Below are positions 44,321 to 55,856 of a stretch of 64,000 bases of DNA, in pieces (the stretch's first letter is position 1; each line of letters starts with the position of its first letter). A program made the translations under genes and the position numbers. A model generated the notes under the pieces. The model was given only the letters and a program-made list of their open reading frames with translations, made no database searches and was not told the origin of the DNA. Location: the NCBI GenBank assembly GCA_027627225.1, contig CM051026.1:7828115-7892114 (forward strand), read 5' to 3'. This DNA is from Congeria kusceri (lineage: Eukaryota; Mollusca; Bivalvia; Myida; Dreissenidae).

Positions 44321-45231
44321 TAATTGCATCAATATAATTATTGGCCATACATTCAATGCTGGAATAACCTTGGAATGTGGATGGTAGAGAACATTAATAG
44401 CATTGAGAGTGAGAATATTGAAATGCAAAGACATAAAGTAGAAAGCGAAGTTGTCCTGGGACCGAATTAATAAATCTTCTTAGTAACGACTTGTTAGTAC
44501 TTCTACAAACCGTTATTTGACATTGTCAGTTAATAAAGTAATTCAGTCGATGTATAGGAATGTTATCTCTGTGTCTATTGCATGTATTCATTATATTATT
44601 TATAATTCATTAATGTAGTACATTTGTATTTGACATAAGTAGTTAATATGCGGCTAAACATGTTTTGTTACGAGTATATCTGCTTAGGAGAATTGTTTGT
44701 GTTGCCGTTGTTTGTGAGAAGTTTGTCGCCGAGGAGGCTGTTTCTGTCGTCTGTCGGCAACTTACCTAACAAAAATTCTGAAGGTTGGGAATGGGCAAAG
44801 TAAATTGTGAAGTAAGCTCGGTACGTTACCTTTCGTGGCAGGGGTGTAACCTCGAGCTCTCCGAATACTTTCTAGTTTATTGATCTGTTTGCTACCAACT
44901 ATACGTATACAGACCCGAAAATTGACTCAAAATCAACGATGAACGAATATTCATCGTGTATTCAATTAATAATAATGATCAGAATTTACCGGTATGTCGA
45001 ACATTGCGGCTGTAAGCAAATTACTTTCACGTGAGAACTATTTGATTGGTAGTTCTAGGTGTATTGGGATTACACGATATCCTCGCGCACAAGTGTACAT
45101 GTGACAGTTGACGTAACTGGAAACAGGTCCGACGCGTCTAACGTACAGCAACACCAACATTAAGAGATATTTTAGTACCTTTAGTACACATAGTACAGTA
45201 CGGATTGTGTGTGTGGTGCATTTGTATTGAG
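44321..45231. other. no gene seen
   Basis: One phrase (ACACGATATCCTCGCGCACA, then GTGTACATGTGACAG at 45072-45110) is the reverse complement of sequence at 63805-63850, so part is dispersed repeat. Otherwise nothing. Confidence 0.45.
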
Positions 45232-45440
45232 TACTCTGGGTTTCCCTCCGATACGAGACACCTCATCCAGAGGCAACACTGGGTCTTTCAAGTGCTCGGT
45301 GTAAAACACATCGTACGCTGCACCTCGGTTTAGAACGTATCGTGCAAAAGATGATTTAGTAGGTTAGGGTGTAGCAGGGGCTCGAATGTGCGACTCCTGG
45401 ATTGTGAAGCCAGTATCTTACTTCGTGTGTGTGTCGTTAA
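45232..45440 (-). mobile_element. tRNA-derived SINE (minus strand)
   Basis: Read on the minus strand, GTAAGATACTGGCTTCACAA then ATTCGAGCCCC gives an anticodon-like arm and a B box. It is followed by a body with ACTTGAAAGACCCAGTGTTG and GATGAGGTGTCTCGTATCGG phrases that look like a conserved SINE body. The 5' A box and the 3' tail are not clear, and no target duplication was found. Confidence 0.45.
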
Positions 45441-45699
45441 TACCTTATAATTGTGTCATTTACATAATTTTGTAAAAATTTATCTACCCCGGAAAACCCT
45501 TCTGTTAATTACGGCCACTGTGCATTACTATATATTCTTAAACGAGTACTGTAATCTTGAATGAGCTAAACAAATACTACATTATATACAAATGTATTCA
45601 TCAATGAATAAAAAACATAGTGTACATTTCTGAATATGTAACATGGCAAAATGTATAACGTGTTTCTGAATGACATCAATAATAACACAGAAGAGCTAT

Positions 45700-46515
45700 C
45701 ATAACAAGGGAGCTCAATCATAACCATGAGATCAATCATATCAAGTGAAATTAATCACAAACAGTGTATCAACCATAAAAGGGGACACATAAACAAAAAA
45801 AGGGAGATCGATTACAACAGCGGAGATCAATCATTACATGCGATATCAACCATACACGTCATCATACATTATAGGGGAGATCTATCACCGTATAGAACAT
45901 CACTCATACAGGTGTAGATAAATCGTTACAGCGTTAAGTACAATAATGGTGAAAATCAGGGCATGTATAAGACAAAACGCCGTCTATACGTTCAGGACCT
46001 GGGGATATCTTCATAAGAGGGGAGAAAATCGTAGCAGAAGAGATGAATAAATTACAGGGGCAGGGGGGTGGGGTGAATAGTGACAGAGAAGATAAATCAT
46101 AACAGGGGGAGATACATTAAAACAGTGGAGATAAATCGTACCAGGGGAGAAAATAATGACAAAGAGATGAATCAAATCTCATCACGGGTGAGATAACTCA
46201 TAGCAATGATAGCATAATAGATAAATCATAACAGGGGATAAATGTAGTAACGATGATCACTCATATCATTGGAGATCAATATTGACAGATATATCATAAG
46301 AGAGGAGATAAATAATAACATATATATATATAGTAACAGAGGGGAGGGGTATAAAAAAGTGACCGGAGGAATTATATCATTACAAGGAAAATGAATCATA
46401 GCAGAGGAGATAAATCACAACAGGAGAAATCAAACGTAACAGGGGGAGATCTACGATAACTTGGGAGATAAAAAATCACAGGGGTTATCAATCGTAACAG
46501 GGGAGATCAATACAT
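45700..46515. repeat. degenerate ~20-bp tandem repeat
   Basis: Loose reiterations of ATAAATCATAACAGGGGAGA (variants GATCAATCATAACAGGGG, GATCTATCACC) over about 800 bp. Spacing is irregular and the mutation load is high, so this is an old minisatellite. Confidence 0.75.
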
Positions 46516-46649
46516 ATTTGTTGTTCCTAGCAAATGTGAATTTGTAATCGTAATCATGAAGATATGCTATTTAAAGATGTTCTTCATTGTTAAAGTTTCA
46601 GTACTATGTTTAGAAATCGGCAATAAGCACTCTGATTTTGTATAGCTAA

Positions 46650-47015
46650 CAGGGGCGTAGCTTGGGTTAAAAAATGTATAGGCACAATAGGCGCAATCTA
46701 CAAATTGACGCTGTAAGCGATAATTTGGGTCAGGAGTGTTTATACTCGTATGTGGCTACAAACAACTAACTTTAGCTAAACCCGGAATGTACAAAATAGT
46801 TATAAAATAAAGCGTAACTTTCATGAAATTTATTTCATATTGACGTAATCGACTCGTTAAACAATGAAGTATCAACACAGCCAAGAAAGATCCCCTCACC
46901 CCATCCCCCTCTCTTGTTTTTATTGCATTTTTGGCATATTTAAATTTTTCATCTCTGGAAAAAATGTATGGGTATAGGCACGTGCCTATAGTACCTAAAG
47001 GAAAATACGCCCCTG
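46650..47015. mobile_element. MITE, 366 bp, GCTAA target duplication
   Basis: The left end CAGGGGCGTAGCTTGGG and the right end, in reverse complement, CAGGGGCGTATTTTCC form terminal repeats. Both arms contain AATGTATAGGCAC/TATAGGCACGTGCC. GCTAA precedes (46645-46649) and follows (47016-47020). CAGGGGCGTA ends recall hAT-type MITEs, although those usually make 8-bp duplications. Confidence 0.7.
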
Positions 47016-47581
47016 GCTAATACTAGAATTTGTTATAGGGATTGCCAGACTAGTTGCGCGCGCATACGGATGCTTTGACGGGGTTTACATTAACGGTTCC
47101 AGGAAGGTGTACCGATCACATGGATCCAGTAGTTTGCATTTAAATTCGTCTAATAACTAGAATGTGTCTGATTCACATATGCATTATACATCTGCAACGT
47201 TAGACGTGGTGCATATTCTTCAAAGTACGAGCTGTGATGACTCGATAGTAAAGAAACGTTCTGCAATGCTGGAATCAACACAAGGGACGTAACTCATCTG
47301 TCACAGACATGTATGTATAGTATAAACTACTGACTGGATTGTCTCCCTTTGTGTAGTGAGATTCGTGCTTTGTCCACATCGTACATTTTACAAAGAGTGA
47401 TTAATCTTGATCAGGTTGATTATGATTAAATGTATGAGGTCATACTTTGTTGCAGCACACAACTCCCGAACTTTGCCACAATAGTAAGTTTTCTTTTCAG
47501 TTGTAGTAATAGTATTTGACATAAAATGAATGAATTCACCACTGAAATTGTACATAAATAATCATTACTCCTATATATATC

Positions 47582-47660
47582 TGAGGTCGGTATACACCGA
47601 CCTCATATTAGTAAGTGCTATTTTCCTGTGGCAACATTCCGACATGAATTCATGTCGGAA
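47582..47660. repeat. two adjacent short palindromes
   Basis: TGAGGTCGGT-ATAC-ACCGACCTCA (47582-47605) and TTCCGACATGAATTCATGTC plus GGAA (47637-47660, a perfect 24-bp palindrome) lie 31 bp apart. Downstream, at 47780-47875, the phrase TTTAGTGCTACTTTTTAAAA is duplicated. The whole may be part of a dispersed element. Confidence 0.8.
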
Positions 47661-47875
47661 GCTTTTCTAGCTGCAATTTCTTTTTTTATCACTCATTATT
47701 CATTTAACAATGATTCAACATTAGGTACAAACATTAATTTACCAATTGCATGCCAAAATGTCAACATAAAAAACAAATTTAGTGCTACTTTTTAAAAGGG
47801 ACTAAATTGGCGTGAATAAATGAGACTTTTAACGTGAATTTAGTGCTACTTTTTAAAAGGGGCTAAATTCGCTGG

Positions 47876-48950
47876 AACGTCACCGAATGACCATTTACGT
47901 GGTGGAAAATCAAAATGTCAAATTTTCAAAAATATCGCACAGATATCAAAATAAAATCACCTGGTCGTAGATGCAACATATACTGTGTAGAATTCACGTC
48001 ATTTCATTAAAAATATAGCTTGAAAATGATCTTAAATTGGAGTTTAAGATGTTTACATCAACGGTGTTTTCTCGACAGCCATGATAAAAATAGCTCAGGT
48101 GTATTTAACTATCCAATCAGAACGCAGATGCTTCTCAGCAAGGTTATGAAGGATGTACGCGTAATTTTACAAGACGTTATATTAGCGGGACTTAGGAATA
48201 ACGTGACGGACTGGTGCTATTAATTTAAAAAAAGAATGAATAATACACATAACAAATGTTTATTGAAAATTAAAACGAAACATTATTTTTAAATATGTAT
48301 TAAATGATAAAAACTTGATAACATGCAATAAAAATGATGGGAATATTGGCGAGAATATCCAACAGAACGTATTTCATAAAGTAGGTCCACCGGTACGTTT
48401 CATTTATTTCAAAACTACATGAACAGCTAAATATGAATCATGAATATCAATATACTACTCAAATTCAGATTAATCTGTTTATTACGGCCACATAAAAAGG
48501 AGCACACGGAAACAATACTGTGTGTGTGACAGAGAAATAATTGCAATAATAAGACTGCTCAGCGTGGTACCGTAAATCTTGACAAATAATACTCAATTCT
48601 AACTGAAATGGACAGAGACGTATATAGATCTTACATGAAAAATTAAACACTTTATAGTTTTTCATAGCAAAATTCACTATACAAAGAACATGAACATTTA
48701 TCAGATTGCATGAATAAACAACAACAAAGTAGCAACGTTAAGACAACATAAAATAACAATGTGTGCGCTGCATACTGTACACACATCATGAAGAAAAATA
48801 AAAACATACTGTATGAACATTATAATAAGCTGTCATGTGGTGGAGGGGTGGTTAAGGGACGTCATCATTGCATTAAGCAAACAACAGAATATATATCTGC
48901 AGGATCAAAATGTTCAGCCGAGGGCAGTGGCAATGAACAGTATATTTTCG
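47876..48950. other. no gene recognised
   Basis: A 67-codon plus frame at 48020-48223 has no recognisable motif. The rest is AT-rich. Confidence 0.45.
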
Positions 48951-48953
48951 GTC

Positions 48954-49197
48954 TTAGCTTTTCGCTGCCACCCGCCTGTAGGAGTCGAGTTGTTTAGAAA
49001 GATTTGACAGCTTTGCTTTGAACTTAGAATCGTCCATTGGAAGGTCTTGTCAGATGCTCCTGTTTCAACAAGGCCGTCATCGCAAACAAATCACTTTTTC
49101 GTTTATGTTCTTTTCTGGAAAAAGTTTCAGCTGGAATCTCGGTTAATTCGCCATACACATCATCCAGTACCTTGCTCACTCCACCCATGAGCTTACA
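48954..49197 (-). pseudogene. C-terminal fragment of a multi-copy gene (DUF6589-like)
   Basis: On the minus strand the frame reads KLMGGVSKVLDDVYGELTEI, then TFSRKEHKRKSD and LLKQEHLTRPSN. After a one-base frame change it continues MDDSKFKAKLSNLSKQLDSY and ends at TAA 48954-48956. It is helical, charged and well composed as protein. With the piece at 49455-49557 it resembles the C-terminal third of DUF6589-type proteins, very numerous in bivalves, cnidarians and fungi. The assignment is from recollection, and the frame break marks it as decayed. Confidence 0.4.
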
Positions 49198-49250
49198 TTG
49201 GGGCTCTACGGTGCGCTGTTAGGTGGGGTCCTACCGAGCGCAGACTTTAT

Positions 49251-49346
49251 GTGAAAGAATAGAAAATGAACTTTAGTTAAAGAATCTATTATCATTAGGT
49301 GAAAGAATAGAAAATGAACTTTAGTTAAAGAATCTATTATCATCGT
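49251..49346. repeat. 48-bp tandem duplication
   Basis: GTGAAAGAATAGAAAATGAA... is repeated at 49251-49298 and 49299-49346 with one or two differences at the end. It lies in the gap between the two DUF6589-like pieces. Confidence 0.9.
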
Positions 49347-49361
49347 AGTTGCAATGTCAGC

Positions 49362-49392
<31 letters not shown>

Positions 49393-49450
49393 TGATGATG
49401 GTGATGATAGTAATAGTAATAATAATAATAATAATGAAAATTGATAATAA
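49362..49450. repeat. (AAT)n/(GAT)n microsatellite
   Basis: ATAATA and GATGAT triplet runs. They explain the Tyr/His homopolymer in the minus-strand frame. Confidence 0.95.
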
Positions 49451-49454
49451 TAAT

Positions 49455-49557
49455 ACCTTTAAATTCCTTATTAAGGAACTCATTGACCAGGTCGGCTTCC
49501 ACATTCTTTCCTCTTCCGCCGAAAAGGTTGACAGTCCGATTCCATATCAAGTCTTGT
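49455..49557 (-). pseudogene. DUF6589-like exon fragment
   Basis: Minus-strand frame QDLIWNRTVNLFGGRGKN, then EADLVNEFLNKEFKG. The N-x-x-GG-x-G-x-N...DL-x-x-E-x-x-N-x-x-FK pattern is the conserved core I associate with DUF6589 proteins. A microsatellite and a tandem duplication separate it from the C-terminal piece downstream on the same strand. It ends abruptly at the point where the plus-strand RecQ fragment begins. Confidence 0.45.
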
Positions 49558-49911
49558 AATATTGAACTTGTAATCCACTGGGGTTGCCCAAGTAGTCCTC
49601 TCGCCTACTGGCAAGAGACTGGTCGAGCAGGTAGAACTGGACAACTGGCGTTAGCGGTCATGTTCTGCTACCCGCGCTTATTGATTAAACGAGTAACGGA
49701 CGAATCCATTGTGCGCGTTGCAAATGGTGAAACGTTTATAAGGCTCTCCGTCTTGGAGCACCTTCTTACAGCAGGTATGGACCGAAACGACCTACCCAGG
49801 AATCGTCCGTGTTCCAACTCAGAATGCATCATCTGTGATTGCCAATTATGCATGTGCTGTAGCGTATGCTGGACCAAATTGCCAATGGCCTGGCAAAATG
49901 CCGTACGTTGA
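49558..49911 (+). pseudogene. RecQ-type helicase C-terminal fragment
   Basis: The frame reads ELVIHWGCPSSPLAYWQETG followed by RAGRTGQ. This is helicase motif VI of RecQ-family DNA helicases (xVIHWGxP-x-S-x-x-x-YWQExGRAGRDG), which contacts ATP and DNA in the second RecA lobe. It continues with MFCYPRLLIKRVTDESI and a Cys-rich segment (CSNSECIICDCQLCMCC) in the place of a zinc-binding subdomain. Motifs I-V are absent, the start has no ATG, and the end runs into a stop soon after the Cys cluster. It is a fragment of a multi-copy RecQ-like gene, possibly transposon-associated. Confidence 0.75.
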
Positions 49912-50345
49912 TCGTTCTCTTTTGTAATACGCATTATCACAGCGAGGTAAAGCATGTGTTGTGTCTTTTGTGGTAGTGTGTTGATTTAAAGCGCAAATGC
50001 AATGAAAATGGATGTATTACAATATAAATTTATACTGGACATTAATGTGGAATAGTGTCTAATTACAGGTATGTTAATTTTATTGCATAATTTTAATGAT
50101 TGGTATCTTTTTGCCGAGTTCAAAAGTAGCGACGAAAATCCTGTCGCTACTCTATAGACGTATAGGGAGAAATTTCCACCACAGTTTTGGTCCTTCAGCG
50201 GTTGGGCCCTTCAGCCCAATGTTGCCCATATAAAAAGTAGCTCAATATTGGCTGGCACAGGGCCTAACTTGTTGTGCTAATTTAAAATTATGCAGGGATG
50301 GGTATATGGGATTTTACAATGTGAAACCGAAGTGAGGTATAATAA
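49912..50345. other. no gene seen
   Basis: Contains GTTGCCCATATAAAAAGTAG at about 50220, shared with about 2237, in a context suggesting a dispersed repeat. Otherwise AT-rich. Confidence 0.5.
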
Positions 50346-50349
50346 TTAT

Positions 50350-50607
50350 ATGGCCCATTGTGGGAAAACCGGACTTAATGCATGCGCGTTAAGTGTCGTC
50401 CCAGTTTAGCCTGTGCAGTCCGCACAGGCTAATCCGGGCCAGCACTTTCTGCTTTTATTTTCTGTTTCAGGGAAGTCTTTTTTAAACATAAATCCACTGT
50501 AGGTGGAAAGTGCTGTCCTGGATTAGCCTGTGCGGACTGCACAGGCTAATCCGGGACAACACTTTACGCACATGCATTAAGTCCGGTTTTCCAAAGACGC
50601 ACCTCAT
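50350..50607. mobile_element. palindromic MITE-like element
   Basis: The arms share GGAAAACCGGACTTAATGCA and then AGCCTGTGCAGTCCGCACAG/GCTAATCC. Each arm carries its own internal palindrome (AGCCTGTGC..GCACAGGCT). The whole folds back on itself around about 50480. No frame of note. I recall this palindrome as highly repeated in dreissenid DNA, which is an unverified recollection. Confidence 0.75.
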
Positions 50608-50609
50608 AT

Positions 50610-52200
50610 ATATTATATCAACTGAGGCAGTAGCCGAGTTTGATATTACTTTTCAAGGGTTGATATTACTTCATATTGTCCTCACAGCCATTTGTTATTT
50701 ATTTTATTATACCAAACAAACACGGGCAGTCTAATGGCGTCATATTGCTAATCTTTGTGACAATGTTTTATGTGTTCCGTGATTCCTATGAGTATTACAG
50801 TTTTAACTATACTACATATATAAGTTATGATAAACATTAATAAATTCCATTTTTAACACTTAATTTACATAACATACTTACTTTTGCTAACTTTTCTATT
50901 GGCGCAGTGACGATGTTGATTTCAAAATTCAACATTCTAGTGTTATTGCCGAATATATTTTTAGAAGGGTGATATTAAAAAATGTCACCTTGTTGCATAA
51001 CTTTTGGTCTATGTACAAAATGCATAGAGCAGTCACGTGTGGTATAATAAATAAAGTTAAGTGATGAACAGATGTAAATTACATATTCCAAACAGGATAA
51101 TATGTAATACAAAGAAACAGGATGTATGCCTCGTAACTAGATCCACATTAATTATGATGAAAAAGCAAAACTTCCTTAACCGTGTTGGTTATCATCTCTT
51201 CACAGCCGATTTGAAAAGAAACTGCCATGTCATGTCTTATATTAAATGGAAAATTATTTTGGGTGTGCTGATGGCACGATGATCAAAGATGATTATACTG
51301 TTTTAATGGCACAAACCACTTCAATTATGTTAATGGGTTTTTTGATAAGTGGGTGTTTTTTGGGAGGAAAGAATATATTTTATGGTAGCTTTTAATGGAG
51401 CTCAAGTGTTCAGTAGCCCGGTTGTCGCCGTGCATATCATTAAAATCATGATAACATCTTAAAATGTCACATTTAAAATGAAATATCCAATGATTTACCA
51501 CTTTATACACCATATAATAATCATATATGAATCGCACGTGTTTGTCTGTATCGTCAAAGCCGTATTTTTATAGCTCTAGTCTTTTTTTTTTTGCTTTAGC
51601 AAGCTGTTAGCTGTAATAAGCCATTTCCCTGAAGGCAATATAAATATTACACAATTTTGTCTTTACATAGTTAGCTCACCTGAGCACAAAGCGCCTATAG
51701 GAAAATAGTAAAAAAACGCATATGATATAAAAATAGAAGGAACATGCAGACAATATTTAAGTAGTATGAAAACGCAGGTGCAATGAAAGAAGACTAAGTA
51801 GGAAAACACAGATTACACTTATTGTAGGAAGTTGAAAAGTGTTTTGTTGTTTGTTTATTGTTGATTGTTCTTGCAGAATAAGTTATTTACAATAGTATCG
51901 TTTGTGAACATATTTTTAATATTATGAATAACATTTTGATATTTAAGTTTTCAAGTTTTAGATGCATTAATTTATGAAGTGTTTATAATGAGAAACATTT
52001 CTTGTCTAATGAAATAATGTTTTAATTACAGAAATACATTATGTGTAGTCTTAGTTTTAATTAGCATTAAAAATATTACACATGATTAGAAGAATAAAAC
52101 TCATTGACTGTGTTATTTATATAGAATTTGCACCGCTCATTGTGTAAGGCAACATTAGGGCCTTTTAAACACAAATTAAATCATATTTATTTAAACCTGT
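50610..52200. other. no clear gene
   Basis: AT-rich. A stranded Helitron-like end (TTAGCTCACCTGAGCACAAA) lies at 51671-51691. Otherwise nothing convincing. Confidence 0.5.
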
Positions 52201-52204
52201 ATAC

Positions 52205-52600
52205 CCTCTGCATTTCCTTCTTTATCTATATGTTTTGTGTTTTCCTTCTTTATCAGTATTGTCAGTGTTTTCCTTCTTTATTTGTATGGTCATTGTTTTC
52301 CTTCCTTATCTATATTGTCTGCATTTTCCTTCTTTATCTATATTGTTTGCATTTTCCTTCTTTATCAATATTGTCTTCATTTCCCTTCTTTATCAATATT
52401 GTCTTCATTTTCCTTCTTTCTCAATATTGTCTGCATTTTCCTTCTTTATCAATATTGTCTGCATTTTCCTTCTTTATCAATTTTGTCTGCATTTTCCTTC
52501 TTTATCAATATTGTCTGCATTTTCCTTCTTTATCAATATTGCCTGCATTTGCCTTCTTTATCTATATTTTCTCATTTGCTGTCAGCATTTTAGTCAGTGC
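52205..52600. repeat. 28-bp minisatellite, about 13-14 copies
   Basis: The unit TTTTCCTTCTTTATCAATAT plus TGTCTGCA repeats with few changes. The plus strand is pyrimidine-rich. The period is not a multiple of three and the unit has no stops, so all three plus frames stay open (179, 126 and 118 codons of Phe/Leu/Ser/Ile). These are artefacts of the repeat. Confidence 0.95.
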
Positions 52601-52679
52601 CCCTACTGTCCCTGACCATAAGGCATATGGAAACACAGACAATTTAGGATCAAGTAAAAACAAATAAATAGCTGATATT

Positions 52680-53345
52680 GGGATAAAAAAAAATTGTATA
52701 ACCCCCAAGGGAACTCCCAGGGCATATAGTAATTGCATCGTCCGTCTGTCCGACCGTCCGTATGTCCGTCCATCTGTCACGCTTCTTGTGCAGAGCATAA
52801 CTTCACTAGTAGTGAAGGGATACAAATGAAACTTCATACAATGATAGAGAACAATCAGAGGAAGTGCACAGCACAAGAACGACAACTCTTTCTTTAATAT
52901 TTACCGAGTTATTGCCTTTTGTTTAATTTTCTTGTGTGGAGCATATCTCCATTAGTATTGAAAGGATTCAAATGAAACTTCATATATAGATAGAGGACAA
53001 AAAGAGGAAGTGCAGAGCACAAGGACCATAACTATTTCTTCAATATTTACTGTGTAATTGCCCTTTGTTTATTTTTTGTGCAGAGCATAATTCCGTAAGT
53101 ATGTAAAGGATTTTAAATAAACCAAATATATTGATAGAGGACATTGAAAGGAAGTGCATAGTACAATGACCAAAACTCTTTCTTCAATATTTTTGGAGTT
53201 ATTGTCCTTCAAATAATTTTCCTGAGGGTGTATAACTCCATTAGTATTGAAGTGATTTAAAATAAAACCACATATATTGATAGAGCATGTTGAGAGGTAG
53301 TGTATAGTACAAGGACCATAACTCTTTTGGTAGGAAACCTCATTT
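52680..53345 (+). repeat. ~180-bp tandem dispersed repeat
   Basis: It opens with CATCGTCCGTCTGTCCGACC and continues with four units marked TGTGCAGAGCATAACT, AATGAAACTTCATA, GATAGAG and AGTGCACAGCACAAG. Unit spacing is around 120-180 bp with much divergence. Confidence 0.8.
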
Positions 53346-54540
53346 TATCCAACATGTAACTGACATTGTGTTGCCTTCCTCTGACAAGCATATACTTCAG
53401 GGGAATATGTCATCCTGTGACAAGCCTTGTTTTAGCCTGGAGTTTAAACATTATTATTATAGTTCGATCGCTTGCCGAGTATAATACATTTCAATATGTT
53501 ATACATTTAAAATTCAATGATACGGTTTGTTAAGTTAGACATACGGACGGTAGTGAAATACATGATTGTTTAACTGCTTATTTTTTTAAAAGTCTGACTG
53601 ACTTCCTCTCTATGAAGATGGATTATTCTGTCCAACCCGCAAAGCGAGCAAATGTACTAGTGAACAAATTGTCAATTAGTACAATGATTTGATGACAAAG
53701 TGCCCGCTAATTTGTGGATTAACACCTTTACAGATAATGTCACTGTCGCTTAGCAACGTTGCTGCAGACCTGACATTAGGTCGCTTAATACATTGATTAG
53801 GGTAAATTGGGACCACTTTTGATGGAAAGTGCTGGAATACAGGTGGTCGTTAATTAAAGCTGTTTTTAATTGAATTTGCGTTTGGAGGAAGTAGTGATAT
53901 TCATTAAATGGAGAGAGTTGCTTAAAGCAGGTGGTCAGTACCACAGGTTAGACTGTATTTTAATACAAAGAAATCAAATTTTAAAACATGTCTACAAAAA
54001 TGCATGGGTGTGACAATGTATATTGTCAGCTGATTTAACAGGTAAAATATCGAGTAGTCAAAGTCAGATAAATAACATTGTAAGAAATGTACATTTGACT
54101 TTATAGTTGGAGAGAACTGAATGCCTGATTTATCATCCATGGTTTTCATTTTTTGTTTAATTACTGGTTGTAATCTGTAGATTTTGTTGTTATGTTGGTG
54201 TTTAATTTAAATACATCTACAAGCTTTAGTGAAAATGAAAAAGATCTGGAGTTTGACATGAAATGATTACTCAGCCGTTCTTCCTAAATAACTTCATGTA
54301 TGCAGTGTTCCGCCGTGAATTTGGAATGTTGGGGACAACGGCCCTCTATGCTTGAAAAAGAAGGGACAAATTACACAAATGTAGGGGCACTGGCTAAAAT
54401 TGTTATTTACCTCATTAATATTGCCAAAGGAGATTTTGTTGAAAAAGTACATAGCTGTTATGTGCATGGGGCCTTCAGTTTGTCCTTATTTTATAATCAC
54501 GCACTACCAATCATTTTACCGTTAAAAAGTGTATAATGCA
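53346..54540. other. no gene recognised
   Basis: A 78-codon plus frame at 54300-54536 has a reasonable composition but no splice sites or motif. The rest is AT-rich. Confidence 0.45.
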
Positions 54541-55215
54541 CACTTTTTATGCCCCTAGCATCTTGATGCGGGAGGAATGTAGTGATAGTCCTGTCCGTCC
54601 ATCCGTTTGTACTTCAGTCCGTCCGTGACAAGGTTAAATAGATTGTATCGTTTCGTCTAGCAACAACATCGCTTACTACAACACTTGAAACTTACACAGT
54701 TGTTGCTGAAACTTACACAGTTGTTGCTTATGACCATTCCCTAATCACCCATATCACCCAACCTCACTTTGACCTTGACCTTTTATGCACTTAGAATAAT
54801 TCAAATGGGCTGTTTCTTGGATTGTTTCTTGGTTAACTAGATTTTACCGTTTCGTCTAGCACCAAAACCTCTTGCTACAACACTTGGATACATGCACAGT
54901 TGTTGCTCATGACCACCCCAAATCCACCCATATCATCCAACCTCACTTTGACCTTGACCTTTAACTAATTTGGACTTAAAATAATTCAAAATTGCCCTTT
55001 CTTGGTTTACTAGATTTTACCGTTTCGTCTAGCACCAACACCGCTCAATACAACACTTGAATATTTACACAGTTGTTACTTATGACCGTTCCCAATCCAC
55101 CTGTATCACCCAACCTCACTTTGACCTTGACATTGACCTAAATTTGACTATCCATGGGCTATCCATCACCAACCAGGGGCATGTGTGTTTATCAAACACA
55201 GAGTCTTGTTTACCC
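54541..55215 (+). repeat. tandem repeat, TTTCGTCTAGCAC family
   Basis: Three units marked TTTACCGTTTCGTCTAGCAC, ACAACACTTG, ACAGTTGTTGCTTATGACC and CAACCTCACTTTGACCTTGA, with a GTCCGTCC lead-in and an ending ACCAGGGGCATGTGTGTTTA. The mirrored fragment is at 16496-16712. Confidence 0.85.
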
Positions 55216-55855
55216 TAAAATTTGTCTATGAAAATTTGGTACATGTATACAAGGAACCAGTCAGTTTCATTCATCTGTTCAAAAAAAGGTTATTACATAA
55301 TTCATTATAATTATTTTGTTCTGAATTAATTCACAATGTTCTGTTTATAAATGTTACTCTGCATTATCATTACCTTTCATTATAAATTCCGATTCGAACG
55401 AACAATAAAATCCGTTAAAAACACAAGGGGTTAATAATGAAATCTGTACTGTAACAGTGTGACGTCATCAATTAGATGGGCATCCAAAACTTCAAGCCGT
55501 TAGCAACAACCACAGGAATCGTGTCGGTTCGACTTCAAAAGCCGAAATTGCTGCTTTCGTTTAGCAGTTTGTCACTATTCACATATACAATTATCGATTG
55601 ATACTACTGTAATGGAAGTGCTCAAGTGCTGTCGACATAGCATTTTATCAGGAGTGAAATCTTATAAAATAAATTTGGTATTTGTAAATTGCGTTCGCCC
55701 GCGGACCCACTTACAGAGATCAGTGGGGACACATAGTTTTTTTCTGCACCAATTGCGCAAAGCCGCATCCACGGCAGAACACTGTTTATGTGAATGGTAT
55801 ATGACATACGTAGGTGTATATGGTTTTTGTTTTTGGTAAACTGAGTTTTGTATGT
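55216..55855. other. no clear gene
   Basis: Overlapping open frames at 55612-55996 on both strands share one GC-richer patch. No family recognised. Confidence 0.45.
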
Positions 55856-55856
55856 T

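Noticed and set aside
49206..49550. Single 114-codon minus protein with Tyr and His runs
   Set aside because: The runs are an (AAT)n microsatellite; only the first ~34 codons look like true coding sequence, and these are listed separately.
52128..52667. Three overlapping plus frames (179, 126, 118 codons) resembling membrane proteins
   Set aside because: They are the 28-bp minisatellite read in each frame.
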